64,000 bases of DNA from Alistipes sp. CAG:435 (GCA_000433355.1 FR893173.1:62001-126000), one strand, 5' to 3'; numbered from the stretch's first letter, positions 18,729-28,060 are shown. Notes: generated by a model from the letters alone, not told the origin. Translations and numbers: made by a program.

Positions 18729-20174
18729 ATGAAGAAAATAACCATGTTCCGGGTGGGAATATCCCTGATTCCGATCCTGATTCTCGTGACGCTTCTGGCG
18801 CTGAACATCAGCATATTCGGCAGCGACGCCATCCTCGGCGCCAGCCAGGTCGCGCTGCTTTTCTCCGCAGGTGTCGCCATCTGGCTGGCCATGTGGCTGT
18901 TCAAGGTACCGTGGCAGGATTTCGAGGAAACGATCAAAAGCAACATCGGCGATGTGACAACCGCCATTGTCATCTTGTTCCTTATCGGAGCGATCTCCGG
19001 GACCTGGACAGTGAGCGGCATCGTGCCGACTTTCATCTACTACGGAGTCAAGATCATCAGCCCTAAGGTGTTTCTCCTCACGGCCTGCATCATCTGCGCG
19101 TTGGTCTCCGTCACGATCGGAAGTTCCTGGACGACAATAGCAACAATCGGAGTAGCCTTGCTCGGAATCGGGAAAGCCTTGGGATTCAGCGACGGAATGA
19201 TTGCCGGAGCTATCATCTCCGGAGCCTACTTCGGGGACAAGATCTCACCTCTCTCTGACACCACCGTGCTGGCCTCGTCTATGAGCAAGGTCCCTATGTT
19301 CGATCACATCCGCTACCTGATGTACACGACGGTCCCGTCAATCGTCATCACGCTCGTCATATTCACAATCCTTGGATTCTCCCACTCCGGGAGCGATTCT
19401 TCCTTGATCAATGAATATACCAGCGTCCTTGACTCGAAATTCAACATCACACCTTGGCTGCTGATTGTCCCGGCTTTGACAGCGGTGATGATAGCGCGAA
19501 GGATGCCCGCCCTCATCGTGCTGGCCCTGTCAACCGCAACGGCGGCCATCGCAGCGATCATATTCCAGCCTGACATAATCCGGGAGATCGGGGCTTCGAT
19601 CGCCGGAGACGGCTCCAACGCCAAAATACTGTTCACAGGAACAATAGAATCCATCTACAACTCCGTCTCCATCGAGACAGGCAATCCGGAAGTCAACCAG
19701 CTTGTGGCATCGAAAGGGATGCTGGGAATGCTGAACACGGTCTATCTTATCATCTGCGCCATGTGCTTCGGGGCCGCGCTGAAAGCCAGCGGAATGCTGC
19801 GCCACCTCGCCTCCATGATTCTTCCGCTGACAAAACGCAGAACCAGCCTTGTGACCTCCACTGTGGTGACTGGAACAGCGCTGAACGGGATAGTCTCAGA
19901 CCAGTACCTCGCCATCATCCTGACCTCCAGTCTGTTCAAGGATGTCTATGAGAAAGAGGGCTATGAGAACAGGCTTCTGAGCCGCTCCGTGGAGGATTCC
20001 GCCACAGTCACGTCACCGCTGTACCCGTGGAGCAGCTGCGGCATGACGCAAGCCACCATCCTTAGTGTTCCGACACTGGCATACCTGCCATATTGCTTTT
20101 TCAACCTGATCAGCCCGCTTATGAGCATCACCGTGGCCGCGATAGGCTACAAGATATTAAAGAAAGACAAATAA
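18729..20174 (+). CDS. nhaC: Na+/H+ antiporter, NhaC family
   Basis: 481 residues with about 12 hydrophobic segments. Family blocks include TIGSSWTTIATIGVALLGIG near 138-157, AYFGDKISPLSDTTVLASS near 166-184, and SPLYPWSSCGMTQATIL near the C-terminus. NhaC antiporters extrude sodium in exchange for protons, and some relatives exchange organic acids. The AraC-type regulator begins 3 bases after the stop, so the two form an operon and the regulator may control transporter expression. Confidence 0.9.
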   Translation: MKKITMFRVGISLIPILILVTLLALNISIFGSDAILGASQVALLFSAGVAIWLAMWLFKVPWQDFEETIKSNIGDVTTAIVILFLIGAISGTWTVSGIVPTFIYYGVKIISPKVFLLTACIICALVSVTIGSSWTTIATIGVALLGIGKALGFSDGMIAGAIISGAYFGDKISPLSDTTVLASSMSKVPMFDHIRYLMYTTVPSIVITLVIFTILGFSHSGSDSSLINEYTSVLDSKFNITPWLLIVPALTAVMIARRMPALIVLALSTATAAIAAIIFQPDIIREIGASIAGDGSNAKILFTGTIESIYNSVSIETGNPEVNQLVASKGMLGMLNTVYLIICAMCFGAALKASGMLRHLASMILPLTKRRTSLVTSTVVTGTALNGIVSDQYLAIILTSSLFKDVYEKEGYENRLLSRSVEDSATVTSPLYPWSSCGMTQATILSVPTLAYLPYCFFNLISPLMSITVAAIGYKILKKDK

Positions 20175-20177
20175 GAA

Positions 20178-21143
20178 ATGGACAAGTTCAGAAAAATAAA
20201 CAACTTTGACATCCAACAGCTCAATGAGTTCCATGGGCTGACCATCTATGACAACCAGCTTTTCCTGAATGACTGCATCGACTACAAATGGGAAGCGATA
20301 TTCAAGTCGTTCCCACCCCTACCGGTCAAGATGCGGTTTACGGTGATCTTTATGTGCGTAGGCGGAGAAGGGCATGCGCTCATCTCCGGCAATGAATATT
20401 CAGTAAAGGAGAACGATGTGATCATTGTAAGCATCGGAAACATCATCGAGACGATGGAAGTCAGCGATGACTTCAAGGCCATATCCGTCGCGATCGACCC
20501 CGAAAGCAGCCTTATCAGCTTCACCTACAGCAGCACAAGATTTCTCAGAGACTCCCTGTATGATCCTAAAGTGCTGCACCTGCCCCCCTCAGAAGGGCAG
20601 CGCATGATAGCATTCTTCTCAACAGTGAAGAATATAATCTTGCAGGAAAGCGACATGTTCAAATCCGAGGCTCTCCAAGGGGCTTATGTCATGCTTGCGA
20701 GTTATCTCTCCGCCCGCCTTACCCTCCTGAAAGAACACGTGGTCGAGCACAAGGTGACAAAGTGGAGGAGCAATGAGTTGCTGCGCCGTTTTCTGACTGA
20801 GCTAAGCCGGAACTACACATTCGAAAGGAGCGTGCAATTCTATGCCAGAAGGCTTTTCATATCCCCGAAGTACTTCGCCCAGATTATCTACAAGGAGTCA
20901 GGGAAACATGCGAAAGACTGGATCCGCGACTTTGTCATCAAGGATGCCAAGACAATGCTCAAGAGCGGCAACTACACCGTCCAGGAAGTCAGCGAGATCT
21001 TGCATTTCGCGAACCAGTCTTTCTTCGGGAAATATTTCAAGGGAGCGGTCGGATGCTCTCCGATTGCCTACAAGGAGCGTGCTATTTCTGATTCTTCAGA
21101 AGATCGCGTATCTCCTCAAGAAGAACCACATCATCAGGCTTAG
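20178..21143 (+). CDS. AraC family transcriptional regulator
   Basis: 321 residues. The N-terminal part is a cupin-like sensor region (RFTVIFMCVGGEGHALISGN). The C-terminal part (about 205-305) has two helix-turn-helix motifs: SVQFYARRLFISPKYFAQII, then TVQEVSEILHFANQSFFGKYF ending in the AraC mark GCSPIAYKE. The last about 20 residues are unconserved and overlap the 3' end of mscL on the other strand by 62 bases. It follows nhaC directly. Confidence 0.9.
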   Translation: MDKFRKINNFDIQQLNEFHGLTIYDNQLFLNDCIDYKWEAIFKSFPPLPVKMRFTVIFMCVGGEGHALISGNEYSVKENDVIIVSIGNIIETMEVSDDFKAISVAIDPESSLISFTYSSTRFLRDSLYDPKVLHLPPSEGQRMIAFFSTVKNIILQESDMFKSEALQGAYVMLASYLSARLTLLKEHVVEHKVTKWRSNELLRRFLTELSRNYTFERSVQFYARRLFISPKYFAQIIYKESGKHAKDWIRDFVIKDAKTMLKSGNYTVQEVSEILHFANQSFFGKYFKGAVGCSPIAYKERAISDSSEDRVSPQEEPHHQA

Positions 21144-21522
21144 GAGCCGGTACGGCAGGGGCTGCCGAAGCCTCTTCCTTCTTCTTTCTCTGCAATTTAG
21201 CCAATCCCTTGATGGCAAGGAATATACTGAAAGCGATGATCAGGAAATTAACCGTCTCCTGAATGAAATTGCCATAGTTCAGGGTCACGGCGGGCTTGAT
21301 CACTTCCGAGCCTTCCATCACAGCCTTGTGAAGGACGATCTTAAGGTTTGTGAAATCGAAGCCGCCGATGAGCACGCCCACGCACGGCATGATCACATCG
21401 TTGACCAAAGAGGTGACAATCTTGCCGAAAGCGCCGCCGACAATTACACCGACAGCCAGATCGATCACATTGCCTTTCATCGCGAAGTCCTTGAACTCAG
21501 ACCAAAACTTGCCTTTTGCCAT
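21082..21522 (-). CDS. mscL: Large-conductance mechanosensitive channel MscL
   Basis: 146 residues with the classic MscL layout: short N-terminal amphipathic helix (FWSEFKDFAMKGNVIDLAVG), TM1 with VGGAFGKIVTSLVNDVIMP, a periplasmic loop, TM2 (NFLIIAFSIFLAIKG), and the charged C-terminal helix EEIRDLLKNQK. It opens under membrane tension to release solutes. It is the last gene of the 11-gene minus-strand run, 8 bases after the murU-like gene. Confidence 0.96.
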   Translation of the reverse strand: MAKGKFWSEFKDFAMKGNVIDLAVGVIVGGAFGKIVTSLVNDVIMPCVGVLIGGFDFTNLKIVLHKAVMEGSEVIKPAVTLNYGNFIQETVNFLIIAFSIFLAIKGLAKLQRKKKEEASAAPAVPAPKPDDVVLLEEIRDLLKNQK

Positions 21523-21530
21523 AATATTAA

Positions 21531-22277
21531 TCAGTTGTTTTTAAGTGTGTTTCTAACAAATTCCTCCGCCTCGGAGAGGGTCTCAAACTTACCCACATCA
21601 ATCAGTCTCAACTCCTTAGGGACTATTCCATAGATCGGATGCTTGGCGCATTCCTGAATATAAAAGTCCGTGATAGAGAAACGGTCGCCCCAGCCATCCT
21701 CGTCAAAGACTTTGAATATGCCGTCAGAGATGCAGTGGATGCCTGCGAAAGCATATTTCCGGAACTTTCCCGGGTCGATGTCCCCGTAAGGGCTCTTGAC
21801 CTCACCTGTGGCCAGATTCGTCCAGCCGACAAGCCTCATGTCATCGTCGAAAAGGAAATATCTCTGCGTCTTACGATCGCTCACAAGAATGCTCGACATG
21901 GCGTCAGGACGGGTCTGAGAGATGAACCAGACGACATCCAAATCCGAGATTATGTCCACATTATGAACCAGAAAATGTCCGCCTTCCAATAGGGGGCGGG
22001 CGAATTTGATCCCACCTCCGGTCTCGCGCAGAAGATCCCGTTCGTCCGAGAAACTGACCTTGACACCGAAATCGTTCTGCTCATGAGTGTAGCCTATGAT
22101 CGAGTCGGCAAAATGATGGACGTTGATCACAAAGTCAGAGATTCCGGCCTCCTTAAGCTTTGACACGACATGGTACAGGAGAGGCTTTCCGGCGACAGGC
22201 ACCAAGGCCTTAGGCAAAGTGTCCGTGATCGGCTTGAGTCTCGTCCCGAGACCCGCCGCGAAAATCATCGCTTTCAT
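21531..22277 (-). CDS. murU: MurU-like nucleotidyltransferase (MurNAc-1-phosphate uridylyltransferase)
   Basis: 248 residues with the sugar-nucleotide pyrophosphorylase signature MIFAAGLGTRLKPITDTLPK at the N-terminus, then ALVPVAGKPLL and the VHNVDIISD metal-site region near 110. MurU makes UDP-MurNAc from MurNAc-1-phosphate, bypassing de novo synthesis. The exact activity is inferred from context: the stop of the kinase/RapZ gene abuts this start, and AmgK and MurU are known partners. Another NDP-sugar substrate is possible. Confidence 0.8.
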   Translation of the reverse strand: MKAMIFAAGLGTRLKPITDTLPKALVPVAGKPLLYHVVSKLKEAGISDFVINVHHFADSIIGYTHEQNDFGVKVSFSDERDLLRETGGGIKFARPLLEGGHFLVHNVDIISDLDVVWFISQTRPDAMSSILVSDRKTQRYFLFDDDMRLVGWTNLATGEVKSPYGDIDPGKFRKYAFAGIHCISDGIFKVFDEDGWGDRFSITDFYIQECAKHPIYGIVPKELRLIDVGKFETLSEAEEFVRNTLKNN

Positions 22278-23693
22278 CTACAGGATTTTCTCAATGTCAA
22301 GTTCCCTATGGGTCACCGTTATCTTAATGTCAAACCTGTCGGCCAGATGCTGGGCCAGATGCTCGGCGCAGTAAACCGAGCGGTGCTGTCCGCCAGTGCA
22401 TCCAAAACAAACTTGCAGATGGGTGAACTTTCTCTCAATGAAGCACTTGACGTGATTGTCCACAAGGTCATAGACATTGTTCAGGAACTTCGTGACTCCC
22501 CCGTCGTCCTCAAGGAATTTTATGACCTCCTTGTCGAGCCCCGTGAACTGACGGTAATGCTCGTACTTGCCCGGATTGTTGATGGCGCGGCAGTCAAAGA
22601 CGTAGCCTCCTCCATTGCCGGATGTGTCAACAGGGATGCCTTTCTTGTAAGCGAAACTGAAGACTCTCACTTCCAGACGTTTGTCCTCGGCGATGTTGTT
22701 GAACTGCGACATCGTGGTGAGTTTGGTGAGGATCTCGTTCAGATAAGGATAATACTCGAACGGCTTCTGGAGAAGGCGACGCAGGTTACCCAGAGCGTAA
22801 GGAACGCTCGCAAGGAAATGCGGTTTCTTCTCGAAATAGCCTCTGAAACCGTACGCGCCCAACACCTGGAGAGTCCTGAACAGGATGAACAGCCTGAGCC
22901 TCTCGTTGAAATGAGCCTCGTCCACATCCATGTAGCCCTTCAAAGCGCGAAGGTAGGTCTGAACCATCTCCTTGCGGAGGTTCTCCGGGTAACGTGAGCG
23001 GGCCTGCCAGACGAAAGATGCCACATCATAGTAGATCGGGCCGCGCCGTCCACCCTGAAAATCAATGAAGTACGGCTCGCCGTCCTTCATCATCACATTC
23101 CGGGCCTGGAAGTCACGGTACATAAATGTGTCTCCCATATCCTGCATCAGGTCCGTCTTTAGCCTCTCGAAATCGTCCTGAAGCTTCACCTCGTTGAACT
23201 CCAGTCCGGTAGCTTTCAGGAAGCAATATTTGAAATAGTTCAGATCGAAGAGGATCATCCGCTCGTTGAAAGCCGGCTCCGGATAGCAGACTGACCAGTC
23301 CAGCCCCTCGGCTCCCTTGAACTGAAGTTTCGGCAGCATCTCCATGGCACGGCACAGAAGACGGCACTCGTAGGAACTATATTCACCGCTCTCGCGCCCT
23401 TGGGAGACAACCTTGTAAAGCTGGTCATCGCCAAGGTCTTCCTGAATATACCGCATTCCGTCCTCACTGACAGCCAGTACCTTAGGCACTTTTATTCCTT
23501 TGCTGAGGAAATGCGCGCTGAGACTGATGAACGCGTTGTTCTCCTCGCGGCTTGTCCCTATGACACCTATAATGGAGATATTCCCGCCCTTGAGACGGAA
23601 ATATCTCCTGTTGCTTCCGGAGGAGTTAAGTTCCTCCGTGTCACTTACTTTCTGACCTGTATAACTTTCAAATAAGTTCCTGAGTTTGTCCAT
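22278..23693 (-). CDS. AmgK-like sugar-1-kinase fused to RapZ C-terminal domain
   Basis: 471 residues in two domains. Residues about 1-325 form an aminoglycoside-phosphotransferase-like kinase with YRDFQARNVM (Asp194, Asn199) and IDFQGG (Asp211), as in AmgK, which phosphorylates MurNAc and GlcNAc at C1. Residues about 340-471 match the C-terminal domain of RapZ: VRVFSFAYKKGIPVD and CFGCTGGQHRSVYCAEHLA. In enterobacteria that domain senses glucosamine-6-phosphate. The RapZ N-terminal ATPase half is absent. The fusion suggests that an amino-sugar signal controls the kinase or that the domain has an RNA-linked role. It is followed with no gap by murU. Confidence 0.85.
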   Translation of the reverse strand: MDKLRNLFESYTGQKVSDTEELNSSGSNRRYFRLKGGNISIIGVIGTSREENNAFISLSAHFLSKGIKVPKVLAVSEDGMRYIQEDLGDDQLYKVVSQGRESGEYSSYECRLLCRAMEMLPKLQFKGAEGLDWSVCYPEPAFNERMILFDLNYFKYCFLKATGLEFNEVKLQDDFERLKTDLMQDMGDTFMYRDFQARNVMMKDGEPYFIDFQGGRRGPIYYDVASFVWQARSRYPENLRKEMVQTYLRALKGYMDVDEAHFNERLRLFILFRTLQVLGAYGFRGYFEKKPHFLASVPYALGNLRRLLQKPFEYYPYLNEILTKLTTMSQFNNIAEDKRLEVRVFSFAYKKGIPVDTSGNGGGYVFDCRAINNPGKYEHYRQFTGLDKEVIKFLEDDGGVTKFLNNVYDLVDNHVKCFIERKFTHLQVCFGCTGGQHRSVYCAEHLAQHLADRFDIKITVTHRELDIEKIL

Positions 23694-23707
23694 TAATGTC
23701 TAAACTG

Positions 23708-25384
23708 TTAATAGAGACTGTTGTAGGAAGCAGTTCTGTTTGAGTAATAATTGTATTGGTTGGCCAGCTTACCGTACATCTGGCCGAGAACCTCAAGGTA
23801 AGGCTTTCCTTCCACAAGTGTGAGCCTATAGACAGTGTCATCCACTTTGTAGAAGTCCATCCCGTCCATCGTTATCGTGTCGTAGTCGTCAGGAAGATCC
23901 TCGACAAGGGCTCCGGCCGGAGGAACGATGACCTCGTACTGGCCGTTGGAGTTGACGATGTAGAACACCCCGTCCTGATAGTAGTACGGCTGGTTGGCGT
24001 AGGCGTAGCTCTGCACAAGACCAAGACGGTCCGCAAGTGAATAAGCGTTGTAGGCTCTCGTAGGGTTCAAAGCGAACGAACTGTTCTGTGCGGCGATGGT
24101 GGCGTTGTTCCGAGCGATTATCCTGTTCTGCTCCTCGATGATCCTGTTGTTGGAATCGATGGCGCGGTACATCCGGTAAGTGTTGTTGTAGTAGGCGAAG
24201 CGAACCGACGCGAACACAAGATCCGAAATCGCACGGTCGATGCAAACCCCGAACGGAGGACGGCAAACCACGAACATGTCACCGTACGGACGGTAATATA
24301 TTCCGTCATAGATGCAGTACTCTACTCCCCAGTAAGTCATTCTTCTGTAACGAGGTGGCAGGTAGTGAACCCTATAGCCATAGTAGTGGTGCTCATGCGC
24401 CCAGAAATGCCTCGGGCGGTCGTATGGCATGAAGTCACGGTCGCGCGGCGGGATTCTATGGACGTTACGGTCCTCCCCTATCCTCATGAAGTCGCTTCTT
24501 CTCTCCCTCATCACATCCTTTCCGCCATGTGCGTTACGGTCGTAGGAAGTCAGACCTCCTCGGGTGGCGTTTCCGACCCTCTGGGACTGCTCCCTTCTGG
24601 TGTCAGACGCGGAACTTCTTGCTGAAGTACTTCTGGAGGATGAAGATCCGATCTGTCTCGCGACCCTGCCTCCTGGACTTCCTGTCGATGAGGAAGACTC
24701 TCCGACAGACGAGGATGAGCTTCTTACAGATGATGATCTCTCTGAAGAAGAGCGTCTTACCGAAGACGAGCTTCTCACGGATGAAGATGACCTGTCAGAA
24801 GACGAGTTCCTTACTGATGTAGAACCCGTAGAACCTCTTCGGTTGTTATCCTGCGCCCCCCTCGACACGCTGGAACTACTCCTACGGCTGTTATTGTCCT
24901 GATAGCTTCCGCTGTCACCGCTGCGGGAAGAAGACTTTGACGCGGATGACGAGCTTCTCACTGAAGAAGATGATCTGTCTGAGGACGAACTCCTTACAGT
25001 AGTGCCGCCACTTCTTCTGTTATTGTCCTGCGAACCGCGTGAAACGCTCGTGGAAGATCTGCGGCTGTTGTCCTGAGAACTCCTCGACACGCTGGAACCA
25101 CTCCTGCGGCTATTGTCCTGGGAGCTTCCGGACACGGAAGAACCAGAGCTTCTTGTAGAGGAAGAACCAGAACTCCTTGTTGCGGACGAGCCGGAACTTC
25201 TCGTGGAGGACGAACCCGAACTTCCTGAGGAAGAAGAACTTCTGGACGAAGATCTGGTCTGGGAAGAAGTGGTGGTGCTCCTCGATCCGGAAGAGCGTCT
25301 TTCCTGTGAATATGAATCAACCGGTGATGCGATAAGGGCCAATGCCACGGCCGATGCAATCGCGATGTTCAGAATGTTCTTCAT
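23708..25384 (-). CDS. Ser/Arg-rich secreted protein, DUF6515 family
   Basis: 558 residues with a signal peptide ending near ASPVDSYSQ. Residues about 28-290 are low-complexity repeats of Ser with Arg, Asn and Asp (RSSGSS, SQDNNRR, RSSSSDRSSSS units), strongly basic and probably disordered. Residues about 300-558 are folded and tyrosine-rich (HFWAHEHHYYGYRVHYLPPRY, YYRPYGDMFVVCRPPFGVC) and match DUF6515. The function is unknown; in an operon for cell-wall recycling it may bind peptidoglycan or other anionic polymer, which is inference. The repeat tract is prone to length change. Confidence 0.8.
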   Translation of the reverse strand: MKNILNIAIASAVALALIASPVDSYSQERRSSGSRSTTTSSQTRSSSRSSSSSGSSGSSSTRSSGSSATRSSGSSSTRSSGSSVSGSSQDNSRRSGSSVSRSSQDNSRRSSTSVSRGSQDNNRRSGGTTVRSSSSDRSSSSVRSSSSASKSSSRSGDSGSYQDNNSRRSSSSVSRGAQDNNRRGSTGSTSVRNSSSDRSSSSVRSSSSVRRSSSERSSSVRSSSSSVGESSSSTGSPGGRVARQIGSSSSRSTSARSSASDTRREQSQRVGNATRGGLTSYDRNAHGGKDVMRERRSDFMRIGEDRNVHRIPPRDRDFMPYDRPRHFWAHEHHYYGYRVHYLPPRYRRMTYWGVEYCIYDGIYYRPYGDMFVVCRPPFGVCIDRAISDLVFASVRFAYYNNTYRMYRAIDSNNRIIEEQNRIIARNNATIAAQNSSFALNPTRAYNAYSLADRLGLVQSYAYANQPYYYQDGVFYIVNSNGQYEVIVPPAGALVEDLPDDYDTITMDGMDFYKVDDTVYRLTLVEGKPYLEVLGQMYGKLANQYNYYSNRTASYNSLY

Positions 25385-25398
25385 TTTGATTCGGTGTT

Positions 25399-25424
25399 AA
25401 GTGGTTTAATTAAGTGGTTTAATT
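25399..25424. repeat. 13-bp tandem duplication at the NamZ stop
   Basis: AAGTGGTTTAATT occurs twice head to tail (25399-25411 and 25412-25424) between the DUF6515 start and the NamZ stop codon. The NamZ TAA stop lies inside the second copy. Confidence 0.85.
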
Positions 25425-26693
25425 ATATAGCCAATACTTACGGGATAGTGTCCTGAAAGCCTCGACATCCTTTGACCAATAGTCAGCGATGTCCTCGACT
25501 TTGAGACGCTTTCCGAAAGTCGTTCTTACATAATCCGTACCACAGACCTTGTCGAACATATTGTTGCGCCCCTTCGAGAGGGCGAAAGGATTCTTTTCCG
25601 GATAGAGTTCGTTCACGGCCTGCATCACGTAGAACTGCGTCAGCGTGCAGCAGGCGGCCTCATAGTCAGTGTAGTGGAACTGAACGCCGTGGATCAGCTT
25701 TCCTTGAAGGCTTCCCGAGAACGGCTTGAAGTGGATTGTCCTGAATGCCACCCCCGGAAGGTTGTAGCTGTCAAGAAGCGCCTTCAAGGCATCGGCGTCA
25801 ATCCATTCGGCTGCGAAAACCTCGAAAGGGAGGGTGTAGCCGATGCCGATGTTCAGATAGCCCTGGAACTCTCCGGTTATGCCGGAGGACGGATAGTTAA
25901 CGGCGGACTGAGGATAAGGAATATTCGGGGACGGGAGCACCCAAGGTAGGTTCGTGTCCTGATAGAGCATATTCCTTGTCCATCCTTCCATCGGAATGAC
26001 GGAAAGTCTGCATTTCAGCGGTGCCTCGTTGCCTTTCTCGCCACAGTTCAGGCCTTCCTCGTTCAGGAGAAGGGCGAGCTCGCCGACAGTGAGGCCGTAG
26101 ATGTAAGGGATCTTGAACTCGCTGACGAACGAATGGAAGCCCGGCTCCACGAGACAGCCTTCGATCTTGTTGCCGCCCAACGGGTTAGGCCTGTCCAGAA
26201 CCATCACCTCGATGCCGTTCTCGGCGCAGGCGCGCATAACGAGACCGAGGGTGCTGATGAAAGTATAGGAACGGCTGCCGATGTCCTGGATATCATAGAC
26301 AACGATGTCCAGCCCCTCAAGCATCTTCTTGCTCGGCTTGCGGTTGGAGCCATAGATCGAATAGACCGGGATCCCTGTCTTAGGATCCTTGAAATCCTCC
26401 ACGTGCGAGCCGGCGTAGGCATCCCCGCGGACTCCGTGCTCGGGAGCGAACAATGTCTTTAGATTGACTCCCGGGGCCTCGTGGAGTATGTCGATGGTGG
26501 AGCGGAGATTATGGTCGATACCGCTCGGATTGGTGACCAGCCCGACATTCTTGCCGACAAGTCCCTCGAAGCCACGGCCTTCAAGCACTTCGATGCCGGT
26601 GCGTACAATCTGTTTCTGTCCAGCCTGCGCGGAAAGGGCCGACAATGCGGCAACGGAGAGCAGGACGGTGAATATTCTTTTGACTGCGTTCAT
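25419..26693 (-). CDS. namZ: Exo-beta-N-acetylmuramidase NamZ (DUF1343)
   Basis: About 424 residues from the ATG at 26693 (MNAVKRIFTVLLSVA), which starts a clean signal peptide ending at LSAQA; an ATG six codons earlier is less suited. DUF1343 blocks are clear: VGLVTNPSGIDHN, LFAPEHGVRGD, YDIQDIGSRSYTFISTLGL, LDRPNPLGG, and IPYIYGLTVGELALLLNEE. NamZ proteins cut terminal MurNAc from peptidoglycan fragments in the periplasm. Its place next to an AmpG-like permease and AmgK/MurU makes it the entry point for MurNAc salvage. Confidence 0.88.
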   Translation of the reverse strand: MNAVKRIFTVLLSVAALSALSAQAGQKQIVRTGIEVLEGRGFEGLVGKNVGLVTNPSGIDHNLRSTIDILHEAPGVNLKTLFAPEHGVRGDAYAGSHVEDFKDPKTGIPVYSIYGSNRKPSKKMLEGLDIVVYDIQDIGSRSYTFISTLGLVMRACAENGIEVMVLDRPNPLGGNKIEGCLVEPGFHSFVSEFKIPYIYGLTVGELALLLNEEGLNCGEKGNEAPLKCRLSVIPMEGWTRNMLYQDTNLPWVLPSPNIPYPQSAVNYPSSGITGEFQGYLNIGIGYTLPFEVFAAEWIDADALKALLDSYNLPGVAFRTIHFKPFSGSLQGKLIHGVQFHYTDYEAACCTLTQFYVMQAVNELYPEKNPFALSKGRNNMFDKVCGTDYVRTTFGKRLKVEDIADYWSKDVEAFRTLSRKYWLYN

Positions 26694-26719
26694 ATATTCA
26701 TTGATTATCAATTCGTTGA

Positions 26720-28045
26720 TTATTTCTTGCCATATTCAGGATCGATCTTGCGGTCGGCGAGGAAGGTGACGACGACGGTCGCTATGCAGCAGACAATCAC
26801 CATCCAGAAGAAGCCCTTGTAGCCGAGGGACTCCTGCAGGAAGCCGGCGAACATGCCCGGTATCATCATGCTCAGCGCCATGAAGCAGGTGCAGAAGGCA
26901 TAGTGCGAGGTCTTGAACTCGCCTTCGGAGAAGTACATCATGTAGAGCATGTAGGCGGTGAATCCGAAGCCGTAGCCAAACTGTTCTATGGCGATGCAGG
27001 TACAGATTGTGGCGAAACTTACAGGCTGTACCACAGCGAGATAGACAAACGACAGGCAAGGAAGCGTCATAAACGCGGCCATGATCCAGATGGATTTCTT
27101 CAGCCCAAGACGTGATGCGAGAAGTCCTCCGAGGATCCCTCCGAGAAGAAGGAATATCACGCCGAGGGTACCGTACGCTATGCCTACCTGCGCGGTCTGC
27201 ATCCCAAGTCCGCCGGCCTCTCTCGCAGCCACAAGGAACGGGGTGCACATCTTGATGAGGAAGGCCTCCGGGAGACGGTAGCAAAGCATGAATATGATCG
27301 CGAGCCAGACGCCCGGTTTCTTGAAATATGTCGTCACGGTGCGGCCGAAACCTGCGAATATCTCGGCGACCTTGTTGCCTGAATCCTCTTGAATATTAGG
27401 CACATCGGACTCTGGCTTAGGAATCGCGAACGTGTGATAGAGGGTCAACCAGGTAAGGAGTATGCCGGATCCGCCGATGGTCAGCTGCCAGGCCAACGGG
27501 ATGTTGCCGGTTCTGGTCTCCAGCAATCCGGCCACTGCGACGATCACACCGTTGCCGAAGACATTGGCGAGCCTGTAAAACGTGCTGCGGACTCCGACAA
27601 AGGCCGCCTGGCTGCTCTGGCTCTGGGCCAGCATATAGAAGCCGTCAGCCGCTATGTCGTGTGTGGCGGAGGCGAAGGCCGCGAAGACGAACAGGATCAG
27701 CGTGAACGAGAAAAGGCTCATAGGCGTGCTGCCGGCCGCGATGGATTCCGCTGACGGATGAGGCATCGTAAGAGCCTGGACCACAAAGGCTATGGACATT
27801 ATGATCTGCATCGTGATGATCCACCATCTCTTTGTCTTGATGATGTCCACGAACGGGCTCCAGAGGAACTTCAACGTCCACGGGAGGTAAAGCAGGGATG
27901 TGAACAACGCCATCTGCCCGTTCGGAACGCCCATCTTGGCGAACATCAGGACGGAGACATTGTTGACAAGGAAATATGGAATGCCCTCGACGAAGTAGAG
28001 GGTCGGGATCCACATCCAAGGATTACGTTTAGTGAAATTAGCCAT
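26720..28045 (-). CDS. AmpG-like MFS permease (probable MurNAc or muropeptide importer)
   Basis: 441 residues with about 12 transmembrane segments. The start NPWMWIPTLYFVEGIPYFLV and LPWTLKFLWSPFVDIIKTKR match the AmpG/SLC33 branch of the major facilitator superfamily, and FASATHDIAADGFYMLAQS is the second family block. AmpG carries muropeptides into the cytoplasm; Bacteroidota relatives are reported to take MurNAc. It lies between namZ (26 bases) and the DUF4922-SpoIID gene (15 bases), which supports an import role in recycling. Confidence 0.85.
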   Translation of the reverse strand: MANFTKRNPWMWIPTLYFVEGIPYFLVNNVSVLMFAKMGVPNGQMALFTSLLYLPWTLKFLWSPFVDIIKTKRWWIITMQIIMSIAFVVQALTMPHPSAESIAAGSTPMSLFSFTLILFVFAAFASATHDIAADGFYMLAQSQSSQAAFVGVRSTFYRLANVFGNGVIVAVAGLLETRTGNIPLAWQLTIGGSGILLTWLTLYHTFAIPKPESDVPNIQEDSGNKVAEIFAGFGRTVTTYFKKPGVWLAIIFMLCYRLPEAFLIKMCTPFLVAAREAGGLGMQTAQVGIAYGTLGVIFLLLGGILGGLLASRLGLKKSIWIMAAFMTLPCLSFVYLAVVQPVSFATICTCIAIEQFGYGFGFTAYMLYMMYFSEGEFKTSHYAFCTCFMALSMMIPGMFAGFLQESLGYKGFFWMVIVCCIATVVVTFLADRKIDPEYGKK

Positions 28046-28060
28046 TATGTGTTGATTATG

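Noticed and set aside
22341..22364. 12-bp tandem duplication in the RapZ domain as another disruptive event
   Set aside because: It is in frame (EHLAQHLA) within a helix of a conserved domain and needs no special explanation.
24600..25300. Dense short repeats that might suggest a CRISPR array
   Set aside because: The repeats code for Ser/Arg-rich protein in a continuous frame, have no constant spacer length and have no cas genes nearby.
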